Below are positions 1 through 8,628 of a DNA stretch of 41,934 nt, piece after piece (position 1 is the stretch's first letter; each line of letters starts with the position of its first letter). The stretch is from an uncultured Mediterraneibacter sp. (GTDB lineage: Bacteria > Bacillota > Clostridia > Lachnospirales > Lachnospiraceae), in NCBI RefSeq assembly GCF_934330165.1, contig NZ_CAKRGI010000022.1, positions 1-41,934 of the forward strand. The letters run 5' to 3'. A program made the position numbers and the translations under genes. The notes beneath the pieces are model-generated. The model had not been told where the DNA came from and ran no database searches. It saw nothing but the letters and a program-made list of their open reading frames with translations.

Positions 1-241
1 AGCAGGGTGTTCCTGAGCAGGTGCATTAGCAGGAGCGTTCCGAAGACACTTTGCAGCGTTTGTTAGAGAAAGTAAATGGGAGTGCCTCTGCACGATCATT
101 TCCACTTTCGAGTTACAAACGGTCAACGGGCTGAGGTAAAGCGGGCTCTGCACTGCGAGGGAATATCTCTGCTTTCCGTGTCCGATTCGCCACAAAGAAG
201 CTTTCTGAATTTAAAAGCGTCTCACCCCAACAACTACAAAT
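1..241. other. gene-free left edge, no supported feature
   Basis: No frame on either strand gives a credible protein; stops are frequent and no Shine-Dalgarno/start pair stands out. The segment lies downstream of purD and reads unlike the A/T-rich intergenic DNA elsewhere in the window. It could be the end of a feature outside the window or a dispersed intergenic element. Confidence 0.4.
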
Positions 242-1516
242 TTACGCCTCATCAATCGCCTTCCCGATATCATGCCGCATATATTTATTCTCAAACTTCA
301 CCCACTCTGTTGCTGCATAGGCATTTGCACGGGCTTCTTTTAAGTCTTTTCCCTTTGCAGTTACTCCGAGGACACGTCCACCATTTGTCACGATCTTTCC
401 ATCCTCATCGAACTTTGTTCCCGCATGGAAGCAGTAATATCCGTCATGCTTTTTGAACTCATCCAGTCCTTCGATCGGGAATCCTTTTTCATATTTAACT
501 GGATAGCCGTCCGATGCCAGTACCACACATACCGCTGCATTATCTTCAAACTGAAGATCGATCTGATCCAGCGTTCCGTTGATACATGCCTCTGCTACTT
601 CAATGAGATCATTTTTCATACGCGGTAATACCACCTGTGCCTCCGGATCACCGAAACGTGCATTATATTCCAGCACTTTCGGACCATCTTCCGTAAGCAT
701 CAGTCCAAAGAAGATGATTCCCTTGAACGGGCGTCCCTCTGCCGCCATCGCATCGACTGTTGCCTGATAAATATATTTGTTGCAGAAGTCCTCTACTTCT
801 TTCGTATAGAACGGACTTGGTGAAAATGTTCCCATACCACCCGTATTCAGTCCGGTATCTCCATCACCGGCTCTCTTATGATCCTGGGCACTGGTCATAG
901 TCTTAATGGTCTTTCCATCAACAAATGAAAGAACTGAAACTTCACGTCCCGTCATAAATTCTTCAATGACCATCTCATTTCCTGCAGAACCGAATTTTTT
1001 ATCCAGCATAATCTCTTTTACACCGGCTTTCGCCTCTTCCAGATCCTGACAGATCAACACACCTTTTCCAAGTGCAAGTCCGTCTGCCTTAAGAACGATC
1101 GGGAATTTTGCATTTTCCAGATAAGCGATCGCTGCATCCGGGTCTGTGAAATTCTCATAAGCAGCTGTCGGAATATGATATTTTTTCATCAGATCTTTTG
1201 AAAATGCCTTAGATCCCTCCAGGATCGCTGCATTTTTCTTTGGTCCGAATGTGCGGATTCCCGCCTCTTCCAGTATGTCGACCAGTCCTCCGACTAACGG
1301 ATCATCCATCCCGACAATACAAAGATCAATCTCTTTTTCTTTTGCAAATGCTGCCAGCTTTTCAAATTCCATCGCACCGATCGCTACGCATTCTGCATAC
1401 TCTGCAATTCCTGCATTTCCCGGTGCACAGTAAATTTTCTCTGCCTTTGGGCTTTTCGCAACGCTCGCTGCAATCGCATGTTCTCTTCCGCCGCTTCCTA
1501 CGATTAATATTTTCAT
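242..1516 (-). CDS. purD: phosphoribosylamine-glycine ligase (GAR synthetase)
   Basis: PurD joins glycine to 5-phosphoribosylamine with ATP, step 2 of de novo purine synthesis, in the cytosol. The 424-residue length is normal for the family. The N-terminus MKILIVGSGGREHA is the PurD hallmark, and the ATP-grasp part includes VLKADGLALGKGV (about residue 142) and EYNARFGDPE (about 285), which carries metal/ATP contacts. The start is supported by GGAGGAGAAGACC just before ATG. It lies about 200 bp behind purN, separated by a terminator-like hairpin, so it may have its own transcript. The leader contains a 6-bp hairpin (1540-1556) roughly 20 nt upstream of the ribosome site. No riboswitch is recognisable. 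Confidence 0.97.
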   Translation of the reverse strand: MKILIVGSGGREHAIAASVAKSPKAEKIYCAPGNAGIAEYAECVAIGAMEFEKLAAFAKEKEIDLCIVGMDDPLVGGLVDILEEAGIRTFGPKKNAAILEGSKAFSKDLMKKYHIPTAAYENFTDPDAAIAYLENAKFPIVLKADGLALGKGVLICQDLEEAKAGVKEIMLDKKFGSAGNEMVIEEFMTGREVSVLSFVDGKTIKTMTSAQDHKRAGDGDTGLNTGGMGTFSPSPFYTKEVEDFCNKYIYQATVDAMAAEGRPFKGIIFFGLMLTEDGPKVLEYNARFGDPEAQVVLPRMKNDLIEVAEACINGTLDQIDLQFEDNAAVCVVLASDGYPVKYEKGFPIEGLDEFKKHDGYYCFHAGTKFDEDGKIVTNGGRVLGVTAKGKDLKEARANAYAATEWVKFENKYMRHDIGKAIDEA

Positions 1517-1539
1517 GGTCTTCTCCTCCTGAACTCATC

Positions 1540-1556
1540 CACGCAACTGCTGCGTG
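1540..1556 (-). other. small hairpin in purD leader
   Basis: CACGCA and TGCGTG face each other across a 5-nt loop, upstream of the purD ribosome site. There is no U-tract, so it is not a terminator. A role in translation or mRNA stability is only a possibility. Confidence 0.35.
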
Positions 1557-1610
1557 ATCATCCTGTTATTCAAAGTTACAAAATATCTATTTCTATTTCA
1601 ATCTGTTAAA

Positions 1611-1638
1611 TTAAAAACACGCCTGCTCTTAGCAGACG
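1611..1638 (-). terminator. terminator-like hairpin between purN and purD
   Basis: On the minus strand an 8-bp stem (one G-U pair, arms 1620-1627 and 1631-1638, 3-nt loop) is followed by GTGTTTTTAA. The position between purN and purD suggests partial or full termination of the purEMN transcript before purD. Confidence 0.6.
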
Positions 1639-1653
1639 CATTTTCCTGTGCAT

Positions 1654-1724
1654 TGCTTCTGCACCTGATATTTCTTAATTTTCCACTTCTGAATCTGATG
1701 CTTCTGCACCTGATATTTTTTAAT
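1654..1724 (-). repeat. 45-bp-period tandem duplication covering the purN stop
   Basis: A 26-nt sequence at 1654-1679 recurs at 1699-1724 with one mismatch. The second copy contains the purN stop codon and the first has the equivalent stop one period downstream, both in the purN frame. This looks like an in-frame duplication of the gene's tail. Confidence 0.75.
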
Positions 1725-2346
1725 CTTCGATCACGGTTCTGTGACCTTCCACTTTCACCCTGCCGTTCGCGATCAGGTCAATTGCTTTTGGAAGGATCTT
1801 CCATTCAGCCTGCTCCATCACTCTGTGCTGAAGGATCTCCGGTGTATCTCCGTTCTCTACTTCTACTGCTTTCTGCAAAATGATCGGACCTGTATCTGTC
1901 CCCTCATCTACAAAATGTACGGTAGCACCAACTACTTTTACGCCACGTTCCAGTGCCGCCTCATGTACTTTCAGTCCGTAAAATCCGGTTCCGCAAAAAG
2001 CCGGGATCAGGGAAGGATGAATATTGATCATCCGGTTTCTGTATTTTGCGATCATCTCCGGAGGGATCACCACCAGGTAGCCTGCCAGTACGACCAGATC
2101 CGGCTGGTAGGAATCTACGCCCCCGATCAACGCCTCATTAAATTCCGCTCTGGAATCATAATCCTTCGGCGAAATACATTCTGCCTTGATCCCATGTTCC
2201 GCAGCCCGCGTCAGTGCATATGCATTTTTATTATTGCTGATAACTCCGACGATCTCTGTATTCGTAATCCTGCCTGCATCCACCGCATCCAGGATCGCCT
2301 GCAGATTTGTTCCGCCGCCGGAAACCATCACTACAACTCTTAGCAT
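1720..2346 (-). CDS. purN: phosphoribosylglycinamide formyltransferase
   Basis: PurN transfers a formyl group from 10-formyl-THF to GAR, giving FGAR (step 3 of purine synthesis). The 208 residues match the family. MVSGGGTNLQAI near the N-terminus binds the phosphate of GAR, NIHPSLIP (about 111-118) contains the catalytic Asn and His, and HFVDEGTDTGPII contains the catalytic Asp. The start overlaps the end of purM by 7 nt, so the two are translationally coupled. Downstream, the tail region is tandemly duplicated including its stop codon, followed by a terminator-like hairpin. Confidence 0.97.
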   Translation of the reverse strand: MLRVVVMVSGGGTNLQAILDAVDAGRITNTEIVGVISNNKNAYALTRAAEHGIKAECISPKDYDSRAEFNEALIGGVDSYQPDLVVLAGYLVVIPPEMIAKYRNRMINIHPSLIPAFCGTGFYGLKVHEAALERGVKVVGATVHFVDEGTDTGPIILQKAVEVENGDTPEILQHRVMEQAEWKILPKAIDLIANGRVKVEGHRTVIED

Positions 2347-3365
2347 AAGGTCACTCCCTTTTCGCCCTCTTCGATCTTGCCTACCACATACGGTGCATCT
2401 CCGGCTGCACGGATTGCATCCATGGTTTTCTCTACATCTTCCGGATCAACAGCAAGAATCATTCCGAGTCCCATATTGAACGTATTATACATCATCTGCT
2501 CTTCAATCTCTCCGTCTTTTGCAAGCTTTGCAAAAATCGGTGGTATCGGATAGCTGTCCTTTTCCACTACTGCGTGCGTACCGTCCTTAAGCATACGCGG
2601 AATATTCTCGTAGAATCCGCCGCCTGTGATATGGCTGCATGCCTTTACAGTAACCCCCGCATTTTTAATGCTCTTCAGTGCCTTTACATAGATTCTTGTC
2701 GGAGCAAGAAGAGCCTCGCCTAAAGTAGTTCCAAGTTCTTCATAATATGTATCCAGTGACTCTTTCGTAATATCAAACACTTTTCTTACAAGAGAGAATC
2801 CATTACTATGCACACCGGAGGATGCCATACCGATCAGAACATCTCCCGCTTTCAGATTTTCTCCCGTGATCATCTCTTTTTTATCGCATACACCTACTGC
2901 AAATCCGGCAAGATCATACTCATCTTCCGGCATCAGTCCCGGATGCTCTGCCGTCTCTCCACCGATCAGTGCTGCATCAGACTGCTTACATCCCTCTGCC
3001 ACACCTTTCACGATGGATGCGATCTTCTCAGGATAATTCTTTCCGCATGCAATATAATCCAGAAAGAACAGCGGCTCACCGCCTGCACATGCAATATCAT
3101 TCACGCACATGGCAACCGCATCAATACCGATCGTATCATGCTTATCCATCACCATTGCAAGCTTTACCTTGGTTCCACATCCGTCCGTTCCTGAGAGCAG
3201 GACCGGCTCTTCCATCTCTTTGATCTTTGCAAGTGAAAATGCACCTGAAAATCCACCGAGTCCTCCAAGGACTTCCGGTCTCATCGTATCTTTTACATAT
3301 TTCTTCATCAGTTCCACTGATCTGTATCCTGCCTCGATATCAACACCTGATGTCTTATAATCCAT
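2340..3365 (-). CDS. purM: phosphoribosylformylglycinamidine cyclo-ligase (AIR synthetase)
   Basis: PurM closes the imidazole ring of FGAM to form AIR, using ATP. The 341-residue length is typical. The N-terminus MDYKTSGVDIEAG, the ATP/substrate motif LLSGTDGCGTKVKLA (about 56-70), GGETAEHPGL (about 136) and HITGGGFYENIPR (about 246) are family signatures. It sits 12 nt behind purE and overlaps purN, so purE-purM-purN form a tight unit. Nothing is unusual in the coding sequence. Confidence 0.98.
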   Translation of the reverse strand: MDYKTSGVDIEAGYRSVELMKKYVKDTMRPEVLGGLGGFSGAFSLAKIKEMEEPVLLSGTDGCGTKVKLAMVMDKHDTIGIDAVAMCVNDIACAGGEPLFFLDYIACGKNYPEKIASIVKGVAEGCKQSDAALIGGETAEHPGLMPEDEYDLAGFAVGVCDKKEMITGENLKAGDVLIGMASSGVHSNGFSLVRKVFDITKESLDTYYEELGTTLGEALLAPTRIYVKALKSIKNAGVTVKACSHITGGGFYENIPRMLKDGTHAVVEKDSYPIPPIFAKLAKDGEIEEQMMYNTFNMGLGMILAVDPEDVEKTMDAIRAAGDAPYVVGKIEEGEKGVTLC

Positions 3366-3377
3366 AATTTTATCTCC

Positions 3378-3890
3378 TTATTTCTCTTTCAGATATTCTT
3401 CATAACCTACTTCTGCAAGCCGGTCTGCCTTCGCCTGAACCGTCTCTTTCATCTCGGCAGAGTACGCTTTTAATTTCTCAAGAAGCTCCGGATCTGACAT
3501 TGCAAGCATCTTGGCTGCAAGAATTGCCGCATTCATTCCTCCGTCGATCGCAACGGTTGCAACCGGGATTCCAGGCGGCATCTGAACGATAGAATAAAGT
3601 GCATCCACGCCCTCGAGATTTTTCCCTGACATCGGGATTCCGATGACCGGCATCGGGAACAACGCTGCACACATTCCCGGCAGATGAGCTGCCATTCCTG
3701 CACCTGCGATGATCACTTTGATTCCTTTTCCCTCGGCTGCCTTTGCCCAGTCAAAAAATACATCCGGCATACGGTGTGCTGAAATGATCGTCATCTCATA
3801 ATCGATTCCGAACTTTTCCAACGTTGCCGCTGCCTTGCTCATTACTTTCAGATCTGAGTCGCTGCCCATGACAATTCCTACTTTTGGCAT
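3378..3890 (-). CDS. purE: N5-carboxyaminoimidazole ribonucleotide mutase
   Basis: PurE converts N5-CAIR to CAIR in purine synthesis. The protein has 170 residues, as expected for class I PurE. VGIVMGSDSDLKVM at the N-terminus and the signature SAHRMP (about 40-45) line the active site; GAGMAAHLPGM is the conserved Gly-rich stretch. No purK partner is seen in the window. The gene starts 13 nt after the M29 peptidase stop, with AAGGAGGAAATGAAATG giving a good ribosome site, so the pur genes appear to be transcribed from the peptidase side. Confidence 0.97.
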   Translation of the reverse strand: MPKVGIVMGSDSDLKVMSKAAATLEKFGIDYEMTIISAHRMPDVFFDWAKAAEGKGIKVIIAGAGMAAHLPGMCAALFPMPVIGIPMSGKNLEGVDALYSIVQMPPGIPVATVAIDGGMNAAILAAKMLAMSDPELLEKLKAYSAEMKETVQAKADRLAEVGYEEYLKEK

Positions 3891-3903
3891 TTCATTTCCT
3901 CCT

Positions 3904-5994
3904 TCAGTGGTCTGTATCCTTTTCTAATGGTTCATTCAGCACTTCCGTGCCAGGTAATACAAATTTTCCGTCTCTTAATAGTATAATGTCTGTGCCGTCT
4001 TTTGTCACTACACTTATTTCTTCTAACTCTTCATAAGGTATGGTTATATCTGTATGACAGTTGAAGTATGCTTTGGATACATCTTCTCTCCTCAGAAGCG
4101 AGCAGGAATTGTCTTTCGCAACGATTTCCTTTCCATTTGGATTGTATACACGGATTTCCTCGCTCCAGGAATAGCACGTATCTCCCACTGCAAAATGAGG
4201 TCCTGTCTTCTCTGCGATCAGGATCGGCATCTTATCTTCAATGCCATATTTTCTTGCCACCACATAGGCAGTCGTATTCGTTCCGATGGCGAACTCTCCC
4301 AGAGGAAGAGTCTCATGATTTTTCAGTACATTATCATAAATATATTTCCGGTTCTCGGCTTCGTCTGAGAAGTTGTCACACGTATAATCTGTGATTTTTC
4401 CGTCCTTGAAAGTAAGTTTCAGATTGCGGTACTGTAACCCGTCTAAATAAACTTTGCTGACATTCAGGACTCCGTTTGTGCCTTCCAGTACCGGTGATGT
4501 GAATACCTCTCCTACCGGAATGTTGACATCTGCCACGCAGTTTTCAAAGATCGTCTCCTTTGCCGGGTCTTTCAGCCGGTACAGCTCTACATGCATATCG
4601 GTCTGATTCTCTCCTTTTCCTTTAACCCTGACACAGATTCCCTGATCCAGGGCATCGATCATTGTCTGCTGCACCTGCTCATACAGTTTCGCATCCAGTG
4701 TATTGATACGGATCACTTCATCGAAAATCTCTGCATAATCCGAACCAATTTCAGGAACGGGATATGCGATAATCGTAAAACTGCGTTCATCCCCCTTGAT
4801 ATATTCATTCGTCAGCTGCCCGGAACGGCTGTCATAAAGAAGTGCAAGACTTCTCTGTGCCTCCGAATAAGCCGGGGCAGAATCTTTCACTTCCGGTGAA
4901 AACGGAATCTCTCCAAAAATTTCCATAACTGCCGGACCTGCAAACCCTGCTGCCAGTTCCCGGTTCTGTTCGTAGACGGTCTTCATCACTTCCAGTTTCC
5001 GCTCAATATACCGCTTATCCATAAATAATGCCTGATCCTGCCGGTGGTCATACTCGTACTGCTGGTTTGCGATACAGCCATAATACCCGATCTTATGATG
5101 CTCTCTCTTTGTGATCACGCTGGAGGCTGCACGGTAAATCACCGGCTTCAGACCCATCTTCTTAAAATTCTCGATTGCCAGACGAACCACTTTTTCAAAT
5201 CCAAGGCTGTAGCGGATATTTACGACTTTCTTTTTTGACAGATCCTTTCCGGTATTAATAAATCCGATCCGGTAACCTTCTGTATAGACATCTGCCATCT
5301 TCTGTAAAGTCTCCTGTGGAAGATTTCTCAGATGATGTGCTGTTCCCAGTTCATTTTTGGAAACGTACTCGCCAAAACGGTATAAATATTCATCCGAATC
5401 AAGATCTGCCGCCTCGATCAGGTCTGCCGCAAAAGAACAGGACGGATCGATCTGCTCCATGATCCGGTCTGCAAGAAATACATCGCAGTAATCACTGGCA
5501 TACCAGTATATGATCTCCCGGATCTGCCCTGCGGATACCTCCAGCTCAGCATTCTCAAAGCAGTTATACACCTCGATAAATAACTCATACAAAATCGTCA
5601 GATAGTCTGTCTTCTCCTCAAACGCATAAGGGATGCCGCCCCGCAATTCTGCATAAAGTAAACTGAGCAGTTGTCCCATTTCTGTTCCAAAACTGCTCAC
5701 TGCATATTCCGGATTTGCATAACTTCGTTCATAATTTTCATCCAGAATGTCACTGTAAAGTATTGCATTTAAGCTACGCATCTGTTCCAGCGTATAGTTT
5801 TCCCATTCTCCTGAAGCAACTTTCCGTCTTGTATTCTCCAGCTCCAGTAAAAATAATGCCACATCTTGAAAATATCCCACGTATGCCTCTTCGACCGTCT
5901 CTTCCGTCACTATAGACCGGATCCGGTTGACTGCCAGTTCATGCCTTTCCCGGCACTGTTCATTTCTTTCTTTCTGAATTTCTGATAAACTCAT
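3904..5994 (-). CDS. large M29-type aminopeptidase with N-terminal extension
   Basis: The C-terminal half resembles the M29 (AmpS/AmpT, thermophilic aminopeptidase) family of dinuclear metal exopeptidases. Candidate metal ligands are Glu in GEVFTSP (about 498), Glu in LGEFAIGTN (about 565), His in GPHFAVGD (about 600) and the His-x-Asp of CHTDI (about 648). Classic M29 enzymes have about 410 residues; this one has 696, with an N-terminal helical region of roughly 290 residues that I do not recognise. No signal peptide is visible, so it is probably cytosolic. It begins directly after the stop of the small membrane gene at 5995 and runs into purE, so it sits inside the line of purine genes. Substrate preference cannot be read from the sequence. 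Confidence 0.8.
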   Translation of the reverse strand: MSLSEIQKERNEQCRERHELAVNRIRSIVTEETVEEAYVGYFQDVALFLLELENTRRKVASGEWENYTLEQMRSLNAILYSDILDENYERSYANPEYAVSSFGTEMGQLLSLLYAELRGGIPYAFEEKTDYLTILYELFIEVYNCFENAELEVSAGQIREIIYWYASDYCDVFLADRIMEQIDPSCSFAADLIEAADLDSDEYLYRFGEYVSKNELGTAHHLRNLPQETLQKMADVYTEGYRIGFINTGKDLSKKKVVNIRYSLGFEKVVRLAIENFKKMGLKPVIYRAASSVITKREHHKIGYYGCIANQQYEYDHRQDQALFMDKRYIERKLEVMKTVYEQNRELAAGFAGPAVMEIFGEIPFSPEVKDSAPAYSEAQRSLALLYDSRSGQLTNEYIKGDERSFTIIAYPVPEIGSDYAEIFDEVIRINTLDAKLYEQVQQTMIDALDQGICVRVKGKGENQTDMHVELYRLKDPAKETIFENCVADVNIPVGEVFTSPVLEGTNGVLNVSKVYLDGLQYRNLKLTFKDGKITDYTCDNFSDEAENRKYIYDNVLKNHETLPLGEFAIGTNTTAYVVARKYGIEDKMPILIAEKTGPHFAVGDTCYSWSEEIRVYNPNGKEIVAKDNSCSLLRREDVSKAYFNCHTDITIPYEELEEISVVTKDGTDIILLRDGKFVLPGTEVLNEPLEKDTDH

Positions 5995-6366
5995 CTATCC
6001 AAGACCTCCTACCAAGATTGCCACAAATAAGATCAGCGTGATAATACCAACACCTAATCCAATCTTACAATTTAAATACCGTCTGTCTCTTTCTAAAAAT
6101 CCCTGTACCGCACAGTACATTCCATATATATCAATTACAAAAGATACCACTGAAAGTCCTCCGACAATCCCTGCTGCCTTTCCCCTGGAAAGAAATGCAT
6201 ATAAAATACATCCTGCCAGAATCACCAGCGAACCTCCTGTACACCAGCAGGAAATACTTCCTCTCCGCGATGGCTTCAGGTAGGACTGTCCATACTTTCT
6301 CATCCCACGTTTCTTCCGTTCTTTCTCTCTGCGACGTTCTTCTTCACTTTTTCCTATTCCGAACAT
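5995..6366 (-). CDS. small membrane protein, DUF6142-like
   Basis: 123 residues. A very basic, charged N-terminus (SEEERRREKERKKRG) is followed by three predicted membrane segments at about 44-61, 66-88 and 101-122. The layout recalls small Lachnospiraceae membrane proteins of the DUF6142 kind, but this is only resemblance. It overlaps the end of the VanZ-like gene by 23 nt and abuts the M29 aminopeptidase start, so it is translated as part of that group. Function is unknown. Confidence 0.7.
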   Translation of the reverse strand: MFGIGKSEEERRREKERKKRGMRKYGQSYLKPSRRGSISCWCTGGSLVILAGCILYAFLSRGKAAGIVGGLSVVSFVIDIYGMYCAVQGFLERDRRYLNCKIGLGVGIITLILFVAILVGGLG

Positions 6367-6814
6367 GTCTTCTCCTTATCAGATCTCCTGTCATATAGAT
6401 GAGGAATCCAATTACTCCACCAACCGTATTGAGCAGGATATCATCTACATCAAAACTTCCAACTTTTGTAAGCAGCTGCATCACTTCTACCCCCAGGCTC
6501 AGTCCCATACTGTAAAACAACGTTCTAAAGAAACTTTTTCTTTTCCCCGCCATTGTAAGAAAGTAGCCATAAGGCATAAAAATAAGTATATTTCCAAACA
6601 GATTAGAAAATACCGCAAATGTTCCCAACTGATCGCGGTAAAGAATAAACCGTTTAATTTCCCTGAACAAAACCAGATTATAATGATAATCTTCCATCAC
6701 GCCTTCTCTGCCATACCAGTCCGATAAAAAAAGGAAGTATACCAGAAAAAAAATATATAAAATAAACAGAACCTTTCCCAGCGTTCTGACTCTCTTCGCT
6801 TCTTTATTCGTCAA
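6344..6814 (-). CDS. VanZ-family membrane protein
   Basis: 156 residues with four predicted membrane helices. The pattern matches VanZ-like proteins: NLVLFREIKRF near the first loop, FGNILIFMPYGYFL (about 79-92) and the C-terminal LGVEVMQLLTKVGSFDVDDILLN signature (in part, about 114-136), followed by a last helix. VanZ relatives are implicated in glycopeptide tolerance, but most Lachnospiraceae copies have no known role. The start is TTG, preceded by AAGGTG at 7 nt; a nearby ATG at 6829 is out of frame. The start codon lies about 20 nt after a terminator, so expression probably depends on read-through or an internal promoter. Confidence 0.85.
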   Translation of the reverse strand: MTNKEAKRVRTLGKVLFILYIFFLVYFLFLSDWYGREGVMEDYHYNLVLFREIKRFILYRDQLGTFAVFSNLFGNILIFMPYGYFLTMAGKRKSFFRTLFYSMGLSLGVEVMQLLTKVGSFDVDDILLNTVGGVIGFLIYMTGDLIRRRHVRNRKK

Positions 6815-6830
6815 AATCCTGCACCTTCAT

Positions 6831-6862
6831 AAAAAGCCCCCTCCTTTTCCCGGGAGGGGACT
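6831..6862 (-). terminator. terminator after the pyr operon
   Basis: On the minus strand a 10-bp stem (arms 6835-6844 and 6853-6862, mostly G-C) with an 8-nt loop is followed by TTTT. It lies 7 nt after the stop of the 49-codon ORF and ends the pyr operon. Confidence 0.88.
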
Positions 6863-6868
6863 GCCCTT

Positions 6869-7018
6869 TTAAAATGTAATCTTGTTCTTATTTTTTAACA
6901 GACTTGCACCATTCACAATGGAAATGACTCCCGCAGCCACACCTGTCACAAGAATGATAATTCCAATCACAATACTGCCTGCACCACTGTTCTTCATTGT
7001 ACGATATGCCTTTTCCAT
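6869..7018 (-). CDS. 49-residue glycine-rich membrane peptide
   Basis: A short ORF, MEKAYRTMKNSGAG followed by one hydrophobic segment (about 15-36) with small-residue spacing (Gly/Ala at 18, 24, 27, 28 and 30) and a basic tail LLKNKNKITF. The ATG follows AGGAGG at 7 nt, and it sits 13 nt behind pyrE and directly before the operon terminator, so it should be expressed with the pyrimidine genes. The small-xxx-small helix suggests a membrane protein that self-associates. I do not recognise a named family, and no toxin partner is visible. Confidence 0.75.
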   Translation of the reverse strand: MEKAYRTMKNSGAGSIVIGIIILVTGVAAGVISIVNGASLLKNKNKITF

Positions 7019-7031
7019 AAAATGTGCCTCC

Positions 7032-7712
7032 TTATTTTACGCCATACTTTTCATAATATGCGTCAATCGCTGCTTTTAAGGTATCATCAATGACAACTTT
7101 TCCGTTGCACTCTTTATTATAAAGACACTCTACGACCTCTTCCATTGTGACGATCGCTGCTGTATCAAATCCGTAAAGTTCTTTTACTTCATCCAATGCA
7201 CACTTTTCGCCGCCTTTACCGACTTCCATACGGTTCAGTGAAACCATCAGTCCTACGATCGTTACATCGGCTGCACCTTTTACCTTTGGAACAGTCTCTT
7301 CCATGGATTTACCGGACGTTGTAACATCTTCGATCATGATGACTCTGTCGCCGTCTTTTAACTTGCTGCCAAGGAAACTTCCCTTATCTGCTCCATGATC
7401 TTTTTCCTCTTTCCGGTCTGAACAGTAACGGACTTCTTTTCCGTAAAGTTCACTGTATGCGATCGCAGTAACAACTCCCAGCGGGATGCCCTTGTATGCC
7501 GGTCCGAACAATACATCAAAATCATCCCCGTATGTATCATGGATCGCTTTTGCATAATATTCCCCCAGTCTCTTTAACTGAGAACCTGTCACATATGCTC
7601 CTGCATTCATGAAGAATGGAGATTTTCTTCCGCTTTTCAGTGTGAAATCTCCGAATTTCAGAACATCACTCTCTACCATAAATTCGATAAATTCTTTCTT
7701 GTATGCTTCCAT
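7032..7712 (-). CDS. pyrE: orotate phosphoribosyltransferase
   Basis: PyrE couples orotate to PRPP to make OMP, step 5 of pyrimidine synthesis. The 226 residues fit the family. FKFGDFTLKSGRKSPFF-like residues (about 19-35) and the PRPP-binding loop VIMIEDVTTSGKS (about 124-136) are visible, with FGPAYKGIPL (about 69) as the conserved substrate strand. It starts 13 nt after pyrD and is the last enzyme of the pyrF-K-D-E run. The operon lacks pyrB, pyrC, carAB and pyrR, which must lie elsewhere. Confidence 0.97.
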   Translation of the reverse strand: MEAYKKEFIEFMVESDVLKFGDFTLKSGRKSPFFMNAGAYVTGSQLKRLGEYYAKAIHDTYGDDFDVLFGPAYKGIPLGVVTAIAYSELYGKEVRYCSDRKEEKDHGADKGSFLGSKLKDGDRVIMIEDVTTSGKSMEETVPKVKGAADVTIVGLMVSLNRMEVGKGGEKCALDEVKELYGFDTAAIVTMEEVVECLYNKECNGKVVIDDTLKAAIDAYYEKYGVK

Positions 7713-7725
7713 CGTTCCTGTCCTC

Positions 7726-8628
7726 CTATTTTACAATTCCAACCATATCTTTTACAGTCTCAAAGCCATTCTTTTTCATATATGCCTCGATTCCGTCGAT
7801 TACCTTCAAAGTCACTGCCGGATCATGGAAGTTTGCCGTTCCGACCGACACCGCACTTGCTCCTGCAAGCAGAAATTCTATCGCATCCTCCGCACAGGAA
7901 ATGCCGCCCATTCCAATGATCGGAATGTTGACTGCCTGTGCCACCTGATAAACCATGCGGACTGCGATCGGCTTTACGATCGGACCAGAAACACCACCGG
8001 TTTTATTTGCCACAGCAAATGTCTTCCGGTTGATATCGATCTTCATACCTGTCAGTGTATTGATCAGAGAAACCGCATCCGCTCCTCCTGCCTCTGCAGC
8101 CTTTGCGATCTCAGTAATATCTGTCACATTCGGTGTCAGTTTCATGATGATCGGCTGCTTCGCAATCTTTTTAATCTGTCCGGTCAGCTCTTCTACATGC
8201 TTTGCATCCTGTCCGAAAGCAAGAAAACCTGCATTCACGTTCGGACAGGAAATATTGATCTCCATCATATCGATCGGTTCATCCGCCAGCCGTTCTACCA
8301 CTTCCAGGTACTCTTCCGGTGCATGACCGCAGACATTCACAATGATCTTTGTATCAAACTTTTTCAGATATGGGATATCTCTTTTACAGAACAGATCAAT
8401 CCCCGGATTCTGCAATCCGATGGCATTCATCATTCCTCCGTAAACTTCTGCCACACGTGGAGTCGGATTTCCCGGCCACGGCACATTTGCCACACCTTTG
8501 GTCGTTACAGCTCCCAGACGGTTCAGATCAACAAATTCAGAAAACTCTTCTCCTGAGCCAAAGGTTCCTGATGCAACTGTCACTGGATTCTTCCATTCTA
8601 CTCCGGCTATCTTTACACTCATATCCAT
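7726..8628 (-). CDS. pyrD: dihydroorotate dehydrogenase B, catalytic subunit
   Basis: The class 1B catalytic subunit oxidises dihydroorotate to orotate with FMN and passes electrons to PyrK. The 300 residues are normal. EINISCPNVNAG (about 123-134) holds the catalytic Cys of class 1 enzymes; GAVTTKGV (about 33) and the C-terminal IIGMGGISCAEDA (about 239) are FMN-binding signatures. The start ATG overlaps the pyrK stop (ATGA), so the two subunits are coupled, as expected for a heterotetramer with 1:1 stoichiometry. Confidence 0.97.
   Translation of the reverse strand: MDMSVKIAGVEWKNPVTVASGTFGSGEEFSEFVDLNRLGAVTTKGVANVPWPGNPTPRVAEVYGGMMNAIGLQNPGIDLFCKRDIPYLKKFDTKIIVNVCGHAPEEYLEVVERLADEPIDMMEINISCPNVNAGFLAFGQDAKHVEELTGQIKKIAKQPIIMKLTPNVTDITEIAKAAEAGGADAVSLINTLTGMKIDINRKTFAVANKTGGVSGPIVKPIAVRMVYQVAQAVNIPIIGMGGISCAEDAIEFLLAGASAVSVGTANFHDPAVTLKVIDGIEAYMKKNGFETVKDMVGIVK

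Noticed and set aside
6812..6829. ATG at 6829 as VanZ start
   Set aside because: It is out of frame and meets a stop after eight codons; TTG at 6814 has a usable ribosome site.
7609..8556. 315-codon plus-strand frame over pyrE/pyrD
   Set aside because: It is antisense to two clear pyr genes, rich in Cys/His/Arg, and has no family features.
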